A stretch of DNA of 64,000 bases from Betaproteobacteria bacterium. GTDB taxonomy: Bacteria; Pseudomonadota; Gammaproteobacteria; Burkholderiales; Burkholderiaceae_A. How positions within the stretch are numbered: position 1 is the first letter of the stretch; each line of letters opens with the position of its first letter. Below are positions 48,865 to 57,917 of this stretch, piece by piece. The stretch is taken from NCBI GenBank assembly GCA_018970545.1, contig JAGWWC010000001.1, positions 1 to 64,000 on the forward strand. The letters are read 5' to 3'. The notes beneath the pieces are model-generated. The model ran no database searches. It saw only the letters and a list, made by a program, of their open reading frames with translations, and was not told the origin of the DNA. A program made the translations under genes and the position numbers.

Positions 48865-50544
48865 ATGCAGGCCGATATCGTGATCATCGGAGCAGGCAGC
48901 GCGGGATGCCTGCTGGCCAATCGACTCTCTGCAGACCCTCGCCGTCAGGTCTTGCTCATCGAGGCGGGGGGTGAGGATGACTGGATCTGGATCAAGATCC
49001 CGGTCGGCTACCTGTTTGCGATTGCCAATCCACGAACCGATTGGTGTTTTAAAACCGAGCCAGATCCCGGCCTGAATGGAAGATCCATTCACTACGCCCG
49101 CGGCCGCGTAATTGGCGGCTCATCATCGATTAACGCAATGATCTATATGCGCGGTCAGGCGTCAGACTATGACCGATGGGTGCAGGCAACGGGCGATGAC
49201 CGCTGGGGATGGTCGGGGGCGCTGGCCACTTATCGCGCGATGGAGGATTATTTTGGCGGATCCAATACCTGGCATGGTGTTGGCGGTGAAATGCGCGTGG
49301 AGTCTCCGCGGGTCCGTTGGGAGATTCTGGATGCCTGGCGGCAGGCTGCCGCTGAGCAAGGCATTGCGGCCATCGAGGAATTCAATCGCGGCGATAACTC
49401 GGGCTGCGCTTATTTTCATGTGACACAACGCCGAGGAATTCGCTGGTCAATGGCAGATGCGTTTCTGCATCCTGTGCGACACCGTTCCAATTTAAAAGTA
49501 ATCACAAAGTCGCAAGTCTTGCGGCTCATCACCGCGCCGATATCATCCGAGACCGCCCATCAGCGCCAGTATGTTGAGTCCGCCTGGGCCAATGCCGCCC
49601 ACGAGGTGACGGGCGTCGAAATACTCCATGAGGGCAGCAGGCAGCGCATATCAGCCCGCGATCAGGTGATCTTGTCAGCCGGCGCAGTCAGTTCACCGCA
49701 CCTGCTGCAGGCCTCTGGAATCGGCCCGGCCGCAGTGCTCTCCTCGGCTGGTGTGCCGATCGTTCATGATCTTGCTGGGGTTGGCGAGAATCTTCAAGAT
49801 CACTTGCAAATCCGTACGGTCTATCGGGTGGCCAATTGCGCCACGGTGAATACCTTGTATCGAAATCCTCTGACTCGAATTGGGATGGCCTTGCAGTACG
49901 CTTTTTTGCGCTCCGGCCCAATGACCATGCCACCCTCGACGCTTGGCGCATTTGCCAAAAGCCGGCCCGAGTGCGCAACGCCGGATCTTGAGTGGCATGT
50001 GCAGCCCTTATCGTTGCCAAAATTCGGGGAGCCGCTCCATCGCTTTAATGCAATCACCCCGAGTGTCTGCAATTTACGCCCGAGCTCCCGCGGCACCATC
50101 CGCTTAGCCCATCCGGACCCGATGGCATCACCCAAAATCATGTGCAACTACTTGTCGACTGAGGACGATCGGCAGGCCGCCGTGGCGGGTCTGCGATGGA
50201 CCCGCCGAATCATGCAGAGCCAGGCGCTGAAACGCTACCGGCCCACCGAGATGTTGCCGGGGCCTGACGTGCAGACCGAGGCCGAGCTCGTGCATGCTGC
50301 CCGCGATCTGGGCACTACGATTTTCCATCCAGTGGCGACCTGCGCGATGGGCCGTGTGGATAGCCGGGGCCGGGCGGCAGATCCGATGTCTGTGCTGGAC
50401 ACCGACTGCCGGCTGAGGGGTGTCGCACGGCTTCGCGTGGTCGATGCCTCGGCGATGCCCTCAATTACCTCGGGCAATACCAATGCCCCGGTGATGCTGA
50501 TTGCCGAACAGGTTGCGCGGCGGATGCTGGCCGAGAAAGCTTAG
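48865..50544 (+). CDS. GMC-family FAD-dependent oxidoreductase (choline dehydrogenase-like)
   Basis: Flavoenzyme oxidising an alcohol; 559 residues from ATG 48865. N-terminal FAD motif IVIIGAGSAGCLLANRLS, second signature YARGRVIGGSSSINAMIYMR, and GMC C-terminal domain with HPVATCAMG (catalytic His) and VVDASAMPSITSGNTNAPV. The order resembles choline dehydrogenase/BetA and alcohol dehydrogenases of the GMC family; the substrate is uncertain, and no betaine-aldehyde dehydrogenase is adjacent. It starts ten bases after rodA, so it may be read with the rod operon, though no functional link is known. Confidence 0.88.
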   Translation: MQADIVIIGAGSAGCLLANRLSADPRRQVLLIEAGGEDDWIWIKIPVGYLFAIANPRTDWCFKTEPDPGLNGRSIHYARGRVIGGSSSINAMIYMRGQASDYDRWVQATGDDRWGWSGALATYRAMEDYFGGSNTWHGVGGEMRVESPRVRWEILDAWRQAAAEQGIAAIEEFNRGDNSGCAYFHVTQRRGIRWSMADAFLHPVRHRSNLKVITKSQVLRLITAPISSETAHQRQYVESAWANAAHEVTGVEILHEGSRQRISARDQVILSAGAVSSPHLLQASGIGPAAVLSSAGVPIVHDLAGVGENLQDHLQIRTVYRVANCATVNTLYRNPLTRIGMALQYAFLRSGPMTMPPSTLGAFAKSRPECATPDLEWHVQPLSLPKFGEPLHRFNAITPSVCNLRPSSRGTIRLAHPDPMASPKIMCNYLSTEDDRQAAVAGLRWTRRIMQSQALKRYRPTEMLPGPDVQTEAELVHAARDLGTTIFHPVATCAMGRVDSRGRAADPMSVLDTDCRLRGVARLRVVDASAMPSITSGNTNAPVMLIAEQVARRMLAEKA

Positions 50545-50554
50545 CCGGCGCGAT

Positions 50555-51358
50555 CTAGCTGCCGTAGTCGATGACAAGCGGCGCGTGATCTGAAAATCGA
50601 TCTGCAGTGTGAATAAAGCACGAGCGGGCAATGTTGGCCAGCCCGGGTGTGGCGATCTGGTAATCGATTCGCCAGCCAACATTTTTCTCTCGAGCCTGTC
50701 CGCGTTGGCTCCACCAGGTGTACTGATCGGGCCGTGAATCGAGCCTGCGAAACACATCAACCCATCCCAGCCCATCAAAGACTTGGGTAAGCCAGGCACG
50801 CTCTTCCGGCAGAAAGCCCGAATTTTTCAGGTTGCCTTTCCAGTTTTTCAGATCAATTTCTTGATGTGCGATATTCCAATCACCGCAAATCAGAAATTCC
50901 CGGCCTGTTTTTTGATGCTCCTTAAACCATGACTCAAGCACGGGATAAAACGCATCCAGGAATCGAAACTTAGAGGCCTGACGCTCTTCAGATGCAGACC
51001 CAGAGGGCAGGTAGACGCTGATCATAGATACGGGGGTCTTGGCCTGATCAAAATCCATCCGCAAGACACGGCCCTCATCGTCAAATTCTTGAACTCCGAT
51101 GCCACGCAGAATGCGCGAGGGCGCCAGTGCGCTGTAGATACCGACACCGCTGTAGCCCTTTTTCTGGGCGCAAAAAAATACTCCCTGAAGCGTCTGGCTG
51201 TTATGCAAAATGCGAAAGTGCTCATCGGTTAGATCTTGCTCCTGGGCCTTCAGTTCCTGTACGCAAACCACATCGGCCTGCAGATGGCCGAGCCATGTCA
51301 GGGCCCCTTTTGACGCCGCCGAGCGAATGCCATTGAGATTCAGTGAAACGATGCGCAT
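50555..51358 (-). CDS. xthA: exodeoxyribonuclease III
   Basis: Apurinic/apyrimidinic endonuclease and 3'-5' exonuclease of base-excision repair. The 267-residue protein has the EEP fold with LNLNGIRSAASKGALTWL, VVCVQELKAQ (metal Glu), GDWNIAHQEIDLKNW and the C-terminal FSDHAPLVIDYGS with the catalytic Asp-His. It is divergent from pyrE with only 20 bases between the two start codons, so the promoters must overlap or lie inside the neighbouring genes. Confidence 0.95.
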   Translation of the reverse strand: MRIVSLNLNGIRSAASKGALTWLGHLQADVVCVQELKAQEQDLTDEHFRILHNSQTLQGVFFCAQKKGYSGVGIYSALAPSRILRGIGVQEFDDEGRVLRMDFDQAKTPVSMISVYLPSGSASEERQASKFRFLDAFYPVLESWFKEHQKTGREFLICGDWNIAHQEIDLKNWKGNLKNSGFLPEERAWLTQVFDGLGWVDVFRRLDSRPDQYTWWSQRGQAREKNVGWRIDYQIATPGLANIARSCFIHTADRFSDHAPLVIDYGS

Positions 51359-51378
51359 GGGTGATATTCTCTCGCATC

Positions 51379-52071
51379 ATGGCCCATTCCTATGATTCAC
51401 GACCCGCCGACCAGGAATTTATTCGGTTTGCCATCGATGCCGGCGTATTAAAGTTCGGCAGCTTCATCACCAAAGCGGGCCGCGAGTCCCCGTATTTTTT
51501 CAATGCTGGACTTTTTGATCACGGCGGCACGCTGGGCGCACTGGCAGGCTTTTATGCCAAGACATTTTTGGCGGCGGAATTTGATGGCCGGCTGCAGGCC
51601 GATGGCCTATTTGGGCCAGCCTATAAAGGCATTCCCTTGGTCAGCGCCACAGCGGTGGCCTTATCGCACGCGGGCCGCGACATTGGTTTTTCATATAACC
51701 GCAAAGAAGCCAAAGATCACGGTGAGGGTGGAGTCGTGGTGGGCCGGCCCTTGGCTGGCCGCATTTTGATTGTGGATGATGTGATATCGGCGGGCACTTC
51801 AGTACGGGAATCGGTTGACATTATTCGTGCCCACGGCGCAACACCAGCGGGCGTGCTGATCGCGTTGGATCGGATGGAACGTGGCGGCACTGCCAGCGCG
51901 CCAACCGAGCGCTCTGCTGTCCAAGAAGTCCAGGACCTCTTCGGAATCCCGGTGATTGCGATCGCCAATCTCGCGGATCTTTTGGAGTTTCTCGATCGCT
52001 CTGACAACCGGGAGCTTTCCCGTTATCGGGATGCGGTTGCCGCCTATCGTGAGCGATGGGGTGTTGCTTAA
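51379..52071 (+). CDS. pyrE: orotate phosphoribosyltransferase
   Basis: Fifth step of pyrimidine synthesis: orotate plus PRPP to orotidine monophosphate. The 230-residue protein from ATG 51379 has FGSFITKAGRESPYFFNAG at the N-terminus, FGPAYKGIPLVSATAVAL, and the PRPP-binding loop RILIVDDVISAGTSVRES. The longer frame from 51343 overlaps the opposing xthA start and is not favoured. It converges on the M48 gene with a four-base overlap. Confidence 0.96.
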   Translation: MAHSYDSRPADQEFIRFAIDAGVLKFGSFITKAGRESPYFFNAGLFDHGGTLGALAGFYAKTFLAAEFDGRLQADGLFGPAYKGIPLVSATAVALSHAGRDIGFSYNRKEAKDHGEGGVVVGRPLAGRILIVDDVISAGTSVRESVDIIRAHGATPAGVLIALDRMERGGTASAPTERSAVQEVQDLFGIPVIAIANLADLLEFLDRSDNRELSRYRDAVAAYRERWGVA

Positions 52072-52937
52072 AGGCTTGGATCGGGAGGCAGTTGATCGAT
52101 CGATACGCCAATGGCCTGCGCAAACAGCGGCAACACAAGGTCAAGATGCCGTTCAATTTCTGCGATGCGATTGTTCCCCGAGGGATGAGTCGATAACCAT
52201 TGCGGCGGCGTATTTTTGGATTGGGCTGACATTTTTCTCCACAGCGTAATACCAGCACGTGGATCAAAGCCTGCCCGTGCAGCAATATCTAGACCGATCA
52301 AGTCTGCCTCGCCTTCATCGTCGCGAGAAAATTTCAGCATGGTCAGCTGTGCCCCGTAATCCATCACCGTGCGGCCGGCTTCTCCTAGCCCAAGCACGGA
52401 CGACAGCACCGTTGCTCCAATACCTGTGAGCTGGTGTTTGGCAAGCCGCTCTCGCGAATGTTCGCGCAAGGCATGGGCCATCTCGTGGCCCATGATCATG
52501 GCCACCTCATCATCGGTGAGTTTGAGCCGATCGAGAATGCCGGTATAAAAACCAATCTTTCCGCCGGGCATGCAAAACGCATTAATGGCGTTGGATCCAA
52601 ATAGCTGCACTTCCCAAGGCCAGTTGACGGCCTTGGAATTCCATCGGCCAATGTGGGGCATGAGCCGCTTTGCGATCGCTCGCAGCCGAATCAGCTGCGG
52701 ATGATCATCTGCCGCCAGGGCATTTTTTTCGGATGCCTGGCGTTTCATCTGCGCAAATTGCTGTCCCGCAGCTCGCTCAAGCTGTTCTGCGGGGATTAGA
52801 TTTTTGAGTCGTGATGGCCGCTCAAGCGTGATGCCTTCAGCAGCAGGCTGCGCAAACGCAGACATCCCTGTTGCCAGAAAGGCCAGTCCAATTGCGGCCG
52901 CAGTGCGGGTCGCCCAGTGAGCAGCAAAAAAGCGCAT
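52068..52937 (-). CDS. periplasmic M48-family metalloprotease
   Basis: Zinc protease of the M48C type (LoiP/BepA-related). From ATG 52937 it has 289 residues with an N-terminal signal peptide (LAFLATGMSAFAQP). Zinc motif GHEMAHALREHSRERLA; third ligand in DDEGEADLIGLDIAARAGF; substrate-loop block FCMPGGKIGFYTGIL. There is no TPR repeat tail as in BepA. Likely periplasmic quality control of envelope proteins. It is divergent from the AmpG-like gene across about 20 bases. Confidence 0.88.
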   Translation of the reverse strand: MRFFAAHWATRTAAAIGLAFLATGMSAFAQPAAEGITLERPSRLKNLIPAEQLERAAGQQFAQMKRQASEKNALAADDHPQLIRLRAIAKRLMPHIGRWNSKAVNWPWEVQLFGSNAINAFCMPGGKIGFYTGILDRLKLTDDEVAMIMGHEMAHALREHSRERLAKHQLTGIGATVLSSVLGLGEAGRTVMDYGAQLTMLKFSRDDEGEADLIGLDIAARAGFDPRAGITLWRKMSAQSKNTPPQWLSTHPSGNNRIAEIERHLDLVLPLFAQAIGVSIDQLPPDPSL

Positions 52938-52958
52938 ATCCGATGACAATACTGCCTC

Positions 52959-54254
52959 ATGAATCCAAATCGCAATGGCCAGCAGCCCGCCATCACGGCC
53001 CCGCCACCCCGATCCCTGCTGACCATGACTCTGCTGCTCGGTTTTGCGAGCGGCCTGCCGCTGGCACTTTCGGCGGGCACCCTGCAGGCCTGGCTGACGG
53101 TCGAAGGTGTCAATTTAAAAACCCTCGGCTGGCTGACCCTGCTGGGACTACCGTACACCTATAAGTTCCTATGGGCGCCGCTTCTGGACCGCTACCGATT
53201 GCCGGCCGCAGGAAATTGGACGGGCCGCCGCCGGGGCTGGCTGGTCGCCCTGTTATTGGCAATGGCGGCTGTGCTTGCGGCAATGTCATTTCAGGCCCCC
53301 TCCTCAGATCCCAACAGCCTGATCTGGCTTGCCGCCTTGGCCTTTGGCCTGGTGATTCTCTCGGCAAGTTTTGACATCGTGTTCGATGCCTGGCGGGCGG
53401 AGTCATTAACGCCTGCGCAACGTGGACTGGGTGCCGCATGGTCGGTGATCGGCTATCGGCTCGCGATGCTGACCTCGGGGGGGCTTGCCCTAATGTTGGC
53501 CGATCTCTGGCTGGGATTTCAGGGGGTCTATCTGCTGATGGCGGGCTTTGCCGTGGTTTTTGCGGTGATTGCCGCGATAGCGCCGGAGCCCACCCAGGCG
53601 CCCGCGCCACGCTCCTTGGTGCTTGCGGTTGTCGAGCCCTTTAAGGAATTTTTCGGCCGACCCGGCGCCCTGCTTTTTCTTTTGATGATCGTGCTCTACA
53701 AATTTGGAGATGCTTTTGCGGGCAGCCTATCGACTGCATTTCTAATTCGTGGCGCGGGATTTACCCCTGCCGAAGTCGGTGCAGTAAATAAAGGCATGGG
53801 CCTTCTGGCGACCCTGGTGGGCGGACTGGCGGGCGGATTGTTGCTGTCGCGAATTTCGCTTTGGCAGGCCTTGCTGGTTTTCGGCGTGCTTCAGGGCGTT
53901 ACCAATCTTGGATTTTGGTGGCTGGCCTCGACCACCCCCACGCTTGCCGGGATGACGGCGGTCGTTCTTTTGGAAAACCTTGCAGGAGGAATGGGCACCG
54001 CTGCCTTTGTTGCCCTGCTCATGGGCCTGTGCGATGTGCGATTTACCGCGACGCAGTTCGCACTGCTCTCGGCCCTGGCCTCGATTGGTCGAGTTGTGAT
54101 CGGCCCAGTCGCTGGCGTGGTGGCCTCGGACTGGGGCTGGCCCGAGTTTTTTTTGCTCTCGACCGTGCTGGCAATACCTGGCGTTCTCTTGCTGGCGCTG
54201 ATGCGCCAGCGTTTTGATCGGTTTACTTCACCACCAATACCGGCACAGGACTGA
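52959..54254 (+). CDS. AmpG-like permease (MFS, PAT family)
   Basis: Inner-membrane carrier of 431 residues with about 12 hydrophobic segments. The N-terminal LLGFASGLPLALSAGTLQAWLTVEGV and the following LPYTYKFLWAPLLDRYRLP are characteristic of AmpG, which imports muropeptides recycled from peptidoglycan. In many Burkholderiales ampG lies beside metX-metW; here it lies about 30 kb away, still beside an M48 protease gene. The 3' end overlaps the universal stress protein gene by 32 bases. Confidence 0.85.
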   Translation: MNPNRNGQQPAITAPPPRSLLTMTLLLGFASGLPLALSAGTLQAWLTVEGVNLKTLGWLTLLGLPYTYKFLWAPLLDRYRLPAAGNWTGRRRGWLVALLLAMAAVLAAMSFQAPSSDPNSLIWLAALAFGLVILSASFDIVFDAWRAESLTPAQRGLGAAWSVIGYRLAMLTSGGLALMLADLWLGFQGVYLLMAGFAVVFAVIAAIAPEPTQAPAPRSLVLAVVEPFKEFFGRPGALLFLLMIVLYKFGDAFAGSLSTAFLIRGAGFTPAEVGAVNKGMGLLATLVGGLAGGLLLSRISLWQALLVFGVLQGVTNLGFWWLASTTPTLAGMTAVVLLENLAGGMGTAAFVALLMGLCDVRFTATQFALLSALASIGRVVIGPVAGVVASDWGWPEFFLLSTVLAIPGVLLLALMRQRFDRFTSPPIPAQD

Positions 54255-54648
54255 TGCTGATCAGCTTGGTGGTCACCGACCCCAGTATCAAATCACTTAA
54301 GCTGCTGCGGCCCTTGCCGCCCATAATCATCAGATCGACCTTTTCTTTTTTGATGATTTCAATCAGTGTGGGGGCGACTTCGCCATGGCCTTTGATGACT
54401 TGGGCAGAAAGCCCAGAGTCCGCGACTGCCTGACGGGCGGACTTCAGTTCCTCTTCTGCGATCTGATCCATGTACTGCTCGATCTGATGGCGATCAATTC
54501 CCTTTGCAACCGGAGAGATCAGGGCCGACAAATGGACATTCATCAGACTCAGCGAGGGGGACTGTTTGAGCTGCTGGGCAAGACCAATCGCATGTTTTAC
54601 AGCCCGCAGGGAATTTTCTGAGCCATCAACGGCAATACCAATATGCAT
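54223..54648 (-). CDS. universal stress protein (UspA family)
   Basis: Single-domain 141-residue Usp protein. IGIAVDGSENSLRAVKHAIGL opens the alpha/beta fold, and the C-terminal ATP-binding motif is IMGGKGRSSLSDLILGSVTTKL. The ATG at 54648 has a near-perfect AGGAGGT ribosome site; the longer open frame upstream is not translated plausibly. It lies 28 bases downstream of glmS on the same strand. Confidence 0.92.
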   Translation of the reverse strand: MHIGIAVDGSENSLRAVKHAIGLAQQLKQSPSLSLMNVHLSALISPVAKGIDRHQIEQYMDQIAEEELKSARQAVADSGLSAQVIKGHGEVAPTLIEIIKKEKVDLMIMGGKGRSSLSDLILGSVTTKLISISPVPVLVVK

Positions 54649-54676
54649 CGTGACCTCCTGATGAAGGCCACTGATT

Positions 54677-56530
54677 TTATTCGACGGTGACGCTCTTGGC
54701 GAGATTGCGCGGCTTATCCACATCATGGCCACGTGCACATGCCACGTGGTAGGCAAGGAACTGCAGTGGAATTACATGCAGGATGGGGGATAGGGGCCCC
54801 GCATGATCCCCAAGTGTGATCACATGAACGCCGTCCGAGGATTCAATTCCGGAGCCCTTGTCGGCAATGATGTAAAGCTCGCCCCCGCGGGCGCGGACTT
54901 CTTGCAGATTACTTTTCAGTTTCTCGCTGAGCTGATCGTTCGGCGCAACTGCAATCACGGGCATTGATGCATCCACCAAGGCAAGCGGCCCATGCTTGAG
55001 CTCCCCTGCCGCATAAGCCTCTGCGTGGATGTAGCTGATCTCTTTGAGCTTAAGGGCGCCCTCCATCGCAATGGGATAGTGAATGCCTCGGCCAAGAAAT
55101 AGTGCATTCTGTTTGTCAATGAAGTGATTGGCCCAGGATTTAAATTGCGCCTCGGCCGACAGAATCTGCACCATTGCAGTCGGAAGATGTCGCAGCGAGA
55201 CCAGGGCCTCCTGCTCTTGCTCGCGGCTTAAGTGGCCACGGGCCTTGGCCAGAAGCAGGGTAATAAGAAAAAGGCTAGCCAATTGCGTGGTGAACGCCTT
55301 GGTCGAGGCCACGCCAATCTCGGGGCCGGCTCGGGTCAGCAGACGCAGCGTGCAAGCGCGCATCAGTGATGATTCGGGCACATTGCAGATCGCAAGGCTG
55401 GCGGCAGCACCGCTGCGGGTTGCAAACTGAAGTGCGGCCAAAGTATCGGCAGTCTCACCCGATTGTGAGATGGCGATTACCAGGGTATTGGGCAGCATGA
55501 CCGAGTCCCGGTAGCGATATTCGCTGGCGATCTCAAGCGACACTGGGATTCGTGCAATGGATTCAATCCAATAGCGGGCAACCATTCCCGCATGAAAGCT
55601 GGTGCCGCAGGCCAGAATCAGCACCTGTTGAATGCGGCTGATGGCCTTCTCGCCATCGGGGCCCAACAACCCAGGCGACAAAGCATGGGCACCCATTGCA
55701 TCTTCAAGGGTCGCCGCGACGGCGCCAGGCTGCTCGAGAATTTCTTTGTGCATGTAATGGGCATGCGGGCCCAACTCAACATCATCGGCCGAGAGGCTGC
55801 TGATGACCGCGTTGCGATGAATCTTCTTGCCCTGGACATCTTGGAGTTCTGCTGAATTCTCGGTGAGCCTCACGAGATCACCGTCCTCTAGATAAACAAT
55901 ATTTCTCGTCACTTGCAGCAAGGCTGAGGTGTCTGAGGCCAAAAACATTCCCTGCTGATTTTCGGTAAGCCCAAGCAAGAGCGGCGCACCCTGTCGTGTG
56001 CCGACGAGCTCCTGTGGATCTTGGCTGCTCATGACGGCGATGGCATAGGCACCTTTGAGCTGCTGACGGGCCTCATGCACCGCCTGCCGAAGGCTTTTAC
56101 AGCCCTGGCGAAAACGATGAATCAGATGTGCGACGACCTCAGTGTCAGTCTCGGAATGAAAGACATAGCCCTGGCCGGAGAGCGATTCGCGCAGCGTGTC
56201 ATGGTTTTCAATAATGCCGTTATGGACAACGCAGATGGCCAGACCATCACGCTCAGACAGATGGGGGTGGGCATTGCTGTCGGTCACACCCCCATGCGTT
56301 GCCCAGCGGGTATGGGCAATGCCCAGGGTTGCGGTCTGGTCTGAAGACTTCTGCTCCAGCTCTGCAACCCGGCCCACGGCCCGAATACGGCGAATCCCGT
56401 CTTCTTTTGCAATCGCCAGTCCGGCAGAGTCGTATCCACGGTACTCGAGCTTTTTCAAACCCTCAATCAGAATCGGCACAACATTGATTCCTGAGCTCGG
56501 AGCGACGACCGCTCCGACAATGCCACACAT
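54677..56530 (-). CDS. glmS: glutamine-fructose-6-phosphate aminotransferase
   Basis: Makes glucosamine-6-phosphate, the entry to peptidoglycan and LPS amino sugars. At 617 residues it has the N-terminal glutaminase with catalytic Cys2 (MCGIVGAVV), then two SIS isomerase domains (ISQSGETADTLAALQFA, FLGRGIHYPIAMEGALKLKE) and the classic C-terminal end LAKSVTVE. One base separates its start from the glmU stop, so the two steps of UDP-GlcNAc synthesis are coupled. No glmS ribozyme is expected or seen. Confidence 0.97.
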   Translation of the reverse strand: MCGIVGAVVAPSSGINVVPILIEGLKKLEYRGYDSAGLAIAKEDGIRRIRAVGRVAELEQKSSDQTATLGIAHTRWATHGGVTDSNAHPHLSERDGLAICVVHNGIIENHDTLRESLSGQGYVFHSETDTEVVAHLIHRFRQGCKSLRQAVHEARQQLKGAYAIAVMSSQDPQELVGTRQGAPLLLGLTENQQGMFLASDTSALLQVTRNIVYLEDGDLVRLTENSAELQDVQGKKIHRNAVISSLSADDVELGPHAHYMHKEILEQPGAVAATLEDAMGAHALSPGLLGPDGEKAISRIQQVLILACGTSFHAGMVARYWIESIARIPVSLEIASEYRYRDSVMLPNTLVIAISQSGETADTLAALQFATRSGAAASLAICNVPESSLMRACTLRLLTRAGPEIGVASTKAFTTQLASLFLITLLLAKARGHLSREQEQEALVSLRHLPTAMVQILSAEAQFKSWANHFIDKQNALFLGRGIHYPIAMEGALKLKEISYIHAEAYAAGELKHGPLALVDASMPVIAVAPNDQLSEKLKSNLQEVRARGGELYIIADKGSGIESSDGVHVITLGDHAGPLSPILHVIPLQFLAYHVACARGHDVDKPRNLAKSVTVE

Positions 56531-56531
56531 A

Positions 56532-57917
56532 TCAGTGTTCCTTTTTCTGGGGCCGTCGGTAATTCTTGATGGTCACCTGCTGGGCTCTTGAGATCGTCAG
56601 CGCATCTTCAGGCGCATCCTGGGTTAGTGTTGTGCCCGCACCAAGGGTAGCGCCCCTGCCAACAGTCACGGGTGCCACGAGCTGAGTGTCTGAGCCAATA
56701 AAGACATCATCTTCAATGGTGGTACGGTGTTTTTCTGCGCCATCGTAGTTGCAGGTAATGGTGCCTGCTCCGACATTGACTCGGCTGCCAATGCTGGCAT
56801 CACCAAGATAAGAAAGATGGTTGGCTTTGGATCGCGGACCCAGCACGCTATTTTTTACTTCAACGAAATTTCCGATATGCACACCCTCAGCAAGCTCGGT
56901 GCCGGGCCGCAGCCGGGCGTAGGGCCCGATCACGGATTTTGGACCGATGGCAGCGCCATCGATATGACTGAAGGCTTCAATGACCGCCTCTTGGCCAATC
57001 TGAGCATTACGAATGACGCAGTGCGGGCCAATGACAGCTCCTGCTGCAATCTGAACAGTGCCTTCGAAAATACAGCCAACGCCGATGCTGACGTCTGATG
57101 CGCATTCAAGCCGGCCGAGCACATCAATTCTTTCGGGGTCTTGCAGCCGAACGCCCGCGGACATGAGCTGCTGGGCGATGCCGCGCTGATAAGCGCGTTC
57201 GATCTGAGCCCGGTCCTCCTGGCTGTTGACGCCGAGAATTTCTTCGACGTGGTCAGACCGTAGGGCGTGAACCGGTTTGCCCTCCGCCACTGATTTGGCA
57301 ATGATGTCGGTGAGATAAAACTCATTTTGCGCGTTGCGGTTATCGATCGCAGAGACCCAGGCGGCAAGATATTCTGCCGGCGCCGCCATAAAACCGGTAT
57401 TGATCTCACAAATCGAGCGAATCACAGCATCGGCATCTTTTTCTTCAACAATGCGTTGGATGTGTTGATGCGCATCACGAACGATGCGACCGTATCCGAT
57501 TGGGGATTCGAGCACTGCGGTCAGCACGGCCAGACCCCGATTGTTCTCTGCGATATCCACCAGCTGGCGCAGGGTCTGGCTGCGGATTAAGGGAACATCT
57601 CCATACAGAACCAGCGCAGCAGACTGGAGGTCGAGCTTTGGCAGTGTCTGCGCCACCGCATGGCCAGTGCCCTGAGGTGGATCCTGGATGACCCAGTCAA
57701 TGGGGGCAGCTTTCGAGATGTCGGGCAGCGCCTGTATGGCAGCCTTGACTTGGTCTGCGCCGTGTCCGATGACAACGATAATTTTTTTTGGGTTGAGCGC
57801 CTGTGCGGTCTTCAGCACATGGCCCAGCATCGGCATGCCCCCAACAGGATGGAGCACCTTGGGCAGCCCGGAGCGCATCCGGGTTCCTTTGCCGGCTGCC
57901 AGAATGACGACATTCAT
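56532..57917 (-). CDS. glmU: bifunctional UDP-GlcNAc pyrophosphorylase / GlcN-1-P acetyltransferase
   Basis: Acetylates glucosamine-1-phosphate and then uridylylates it to UDP-GlcNAc. The 461-residue protein has a nucleotidyltransferase domain (1-230) opening LAAGKGTRMRSGLPKVLHP, with QGTGHAVAQTLP, and a left-handed beta-helix acetyltransferase domain (about 250-450) with repeated hexapeptides and HLSYLGDASIGSRVNVGAGT. The start overlaps the symporter stop by four bases. Confidence 0.97.
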   Translation of the reverse strand: MNVVILAAGKGTRMRSGLPKVLHPVGGMPMLGHVLKTAQALNPKKIIVVIGHGADQVKAAIQALPDISKAAPIDWVIQDPPQGTGHAVAQTLPKLDLQSAALVLYGDVPLIRSQTLRQLVDIAENNRGLAVLTAVLESPIGYGRIVRDAHQHIQRIVEEKDADAVIRSICEINTGFMAAPAEYLAAWVSAIDNRNAQNEFYLTDIIAKSVAEGKPVHALRSDHVEEILGVNSQEDRAQIERAYQRGIAQQLMSAGVRLQDPERIDVLGRLECASDVSIGVGCIFEGTVQIAAGAVIGPHCVIRNAQIGQEAVIEAFSHIDGAAIGPKSVIGPYARLRPGTELAEGVHIGNFVEVKNSVLGPRSKANHLSYLGDASIGSRVNVGAGTITCNYDGAEKHRTTIEDDVFIGSDTQLVAPVTVGRGATLGAGTTLTQDAPEDALTISRAQQVTIKNYRRPQKKEH

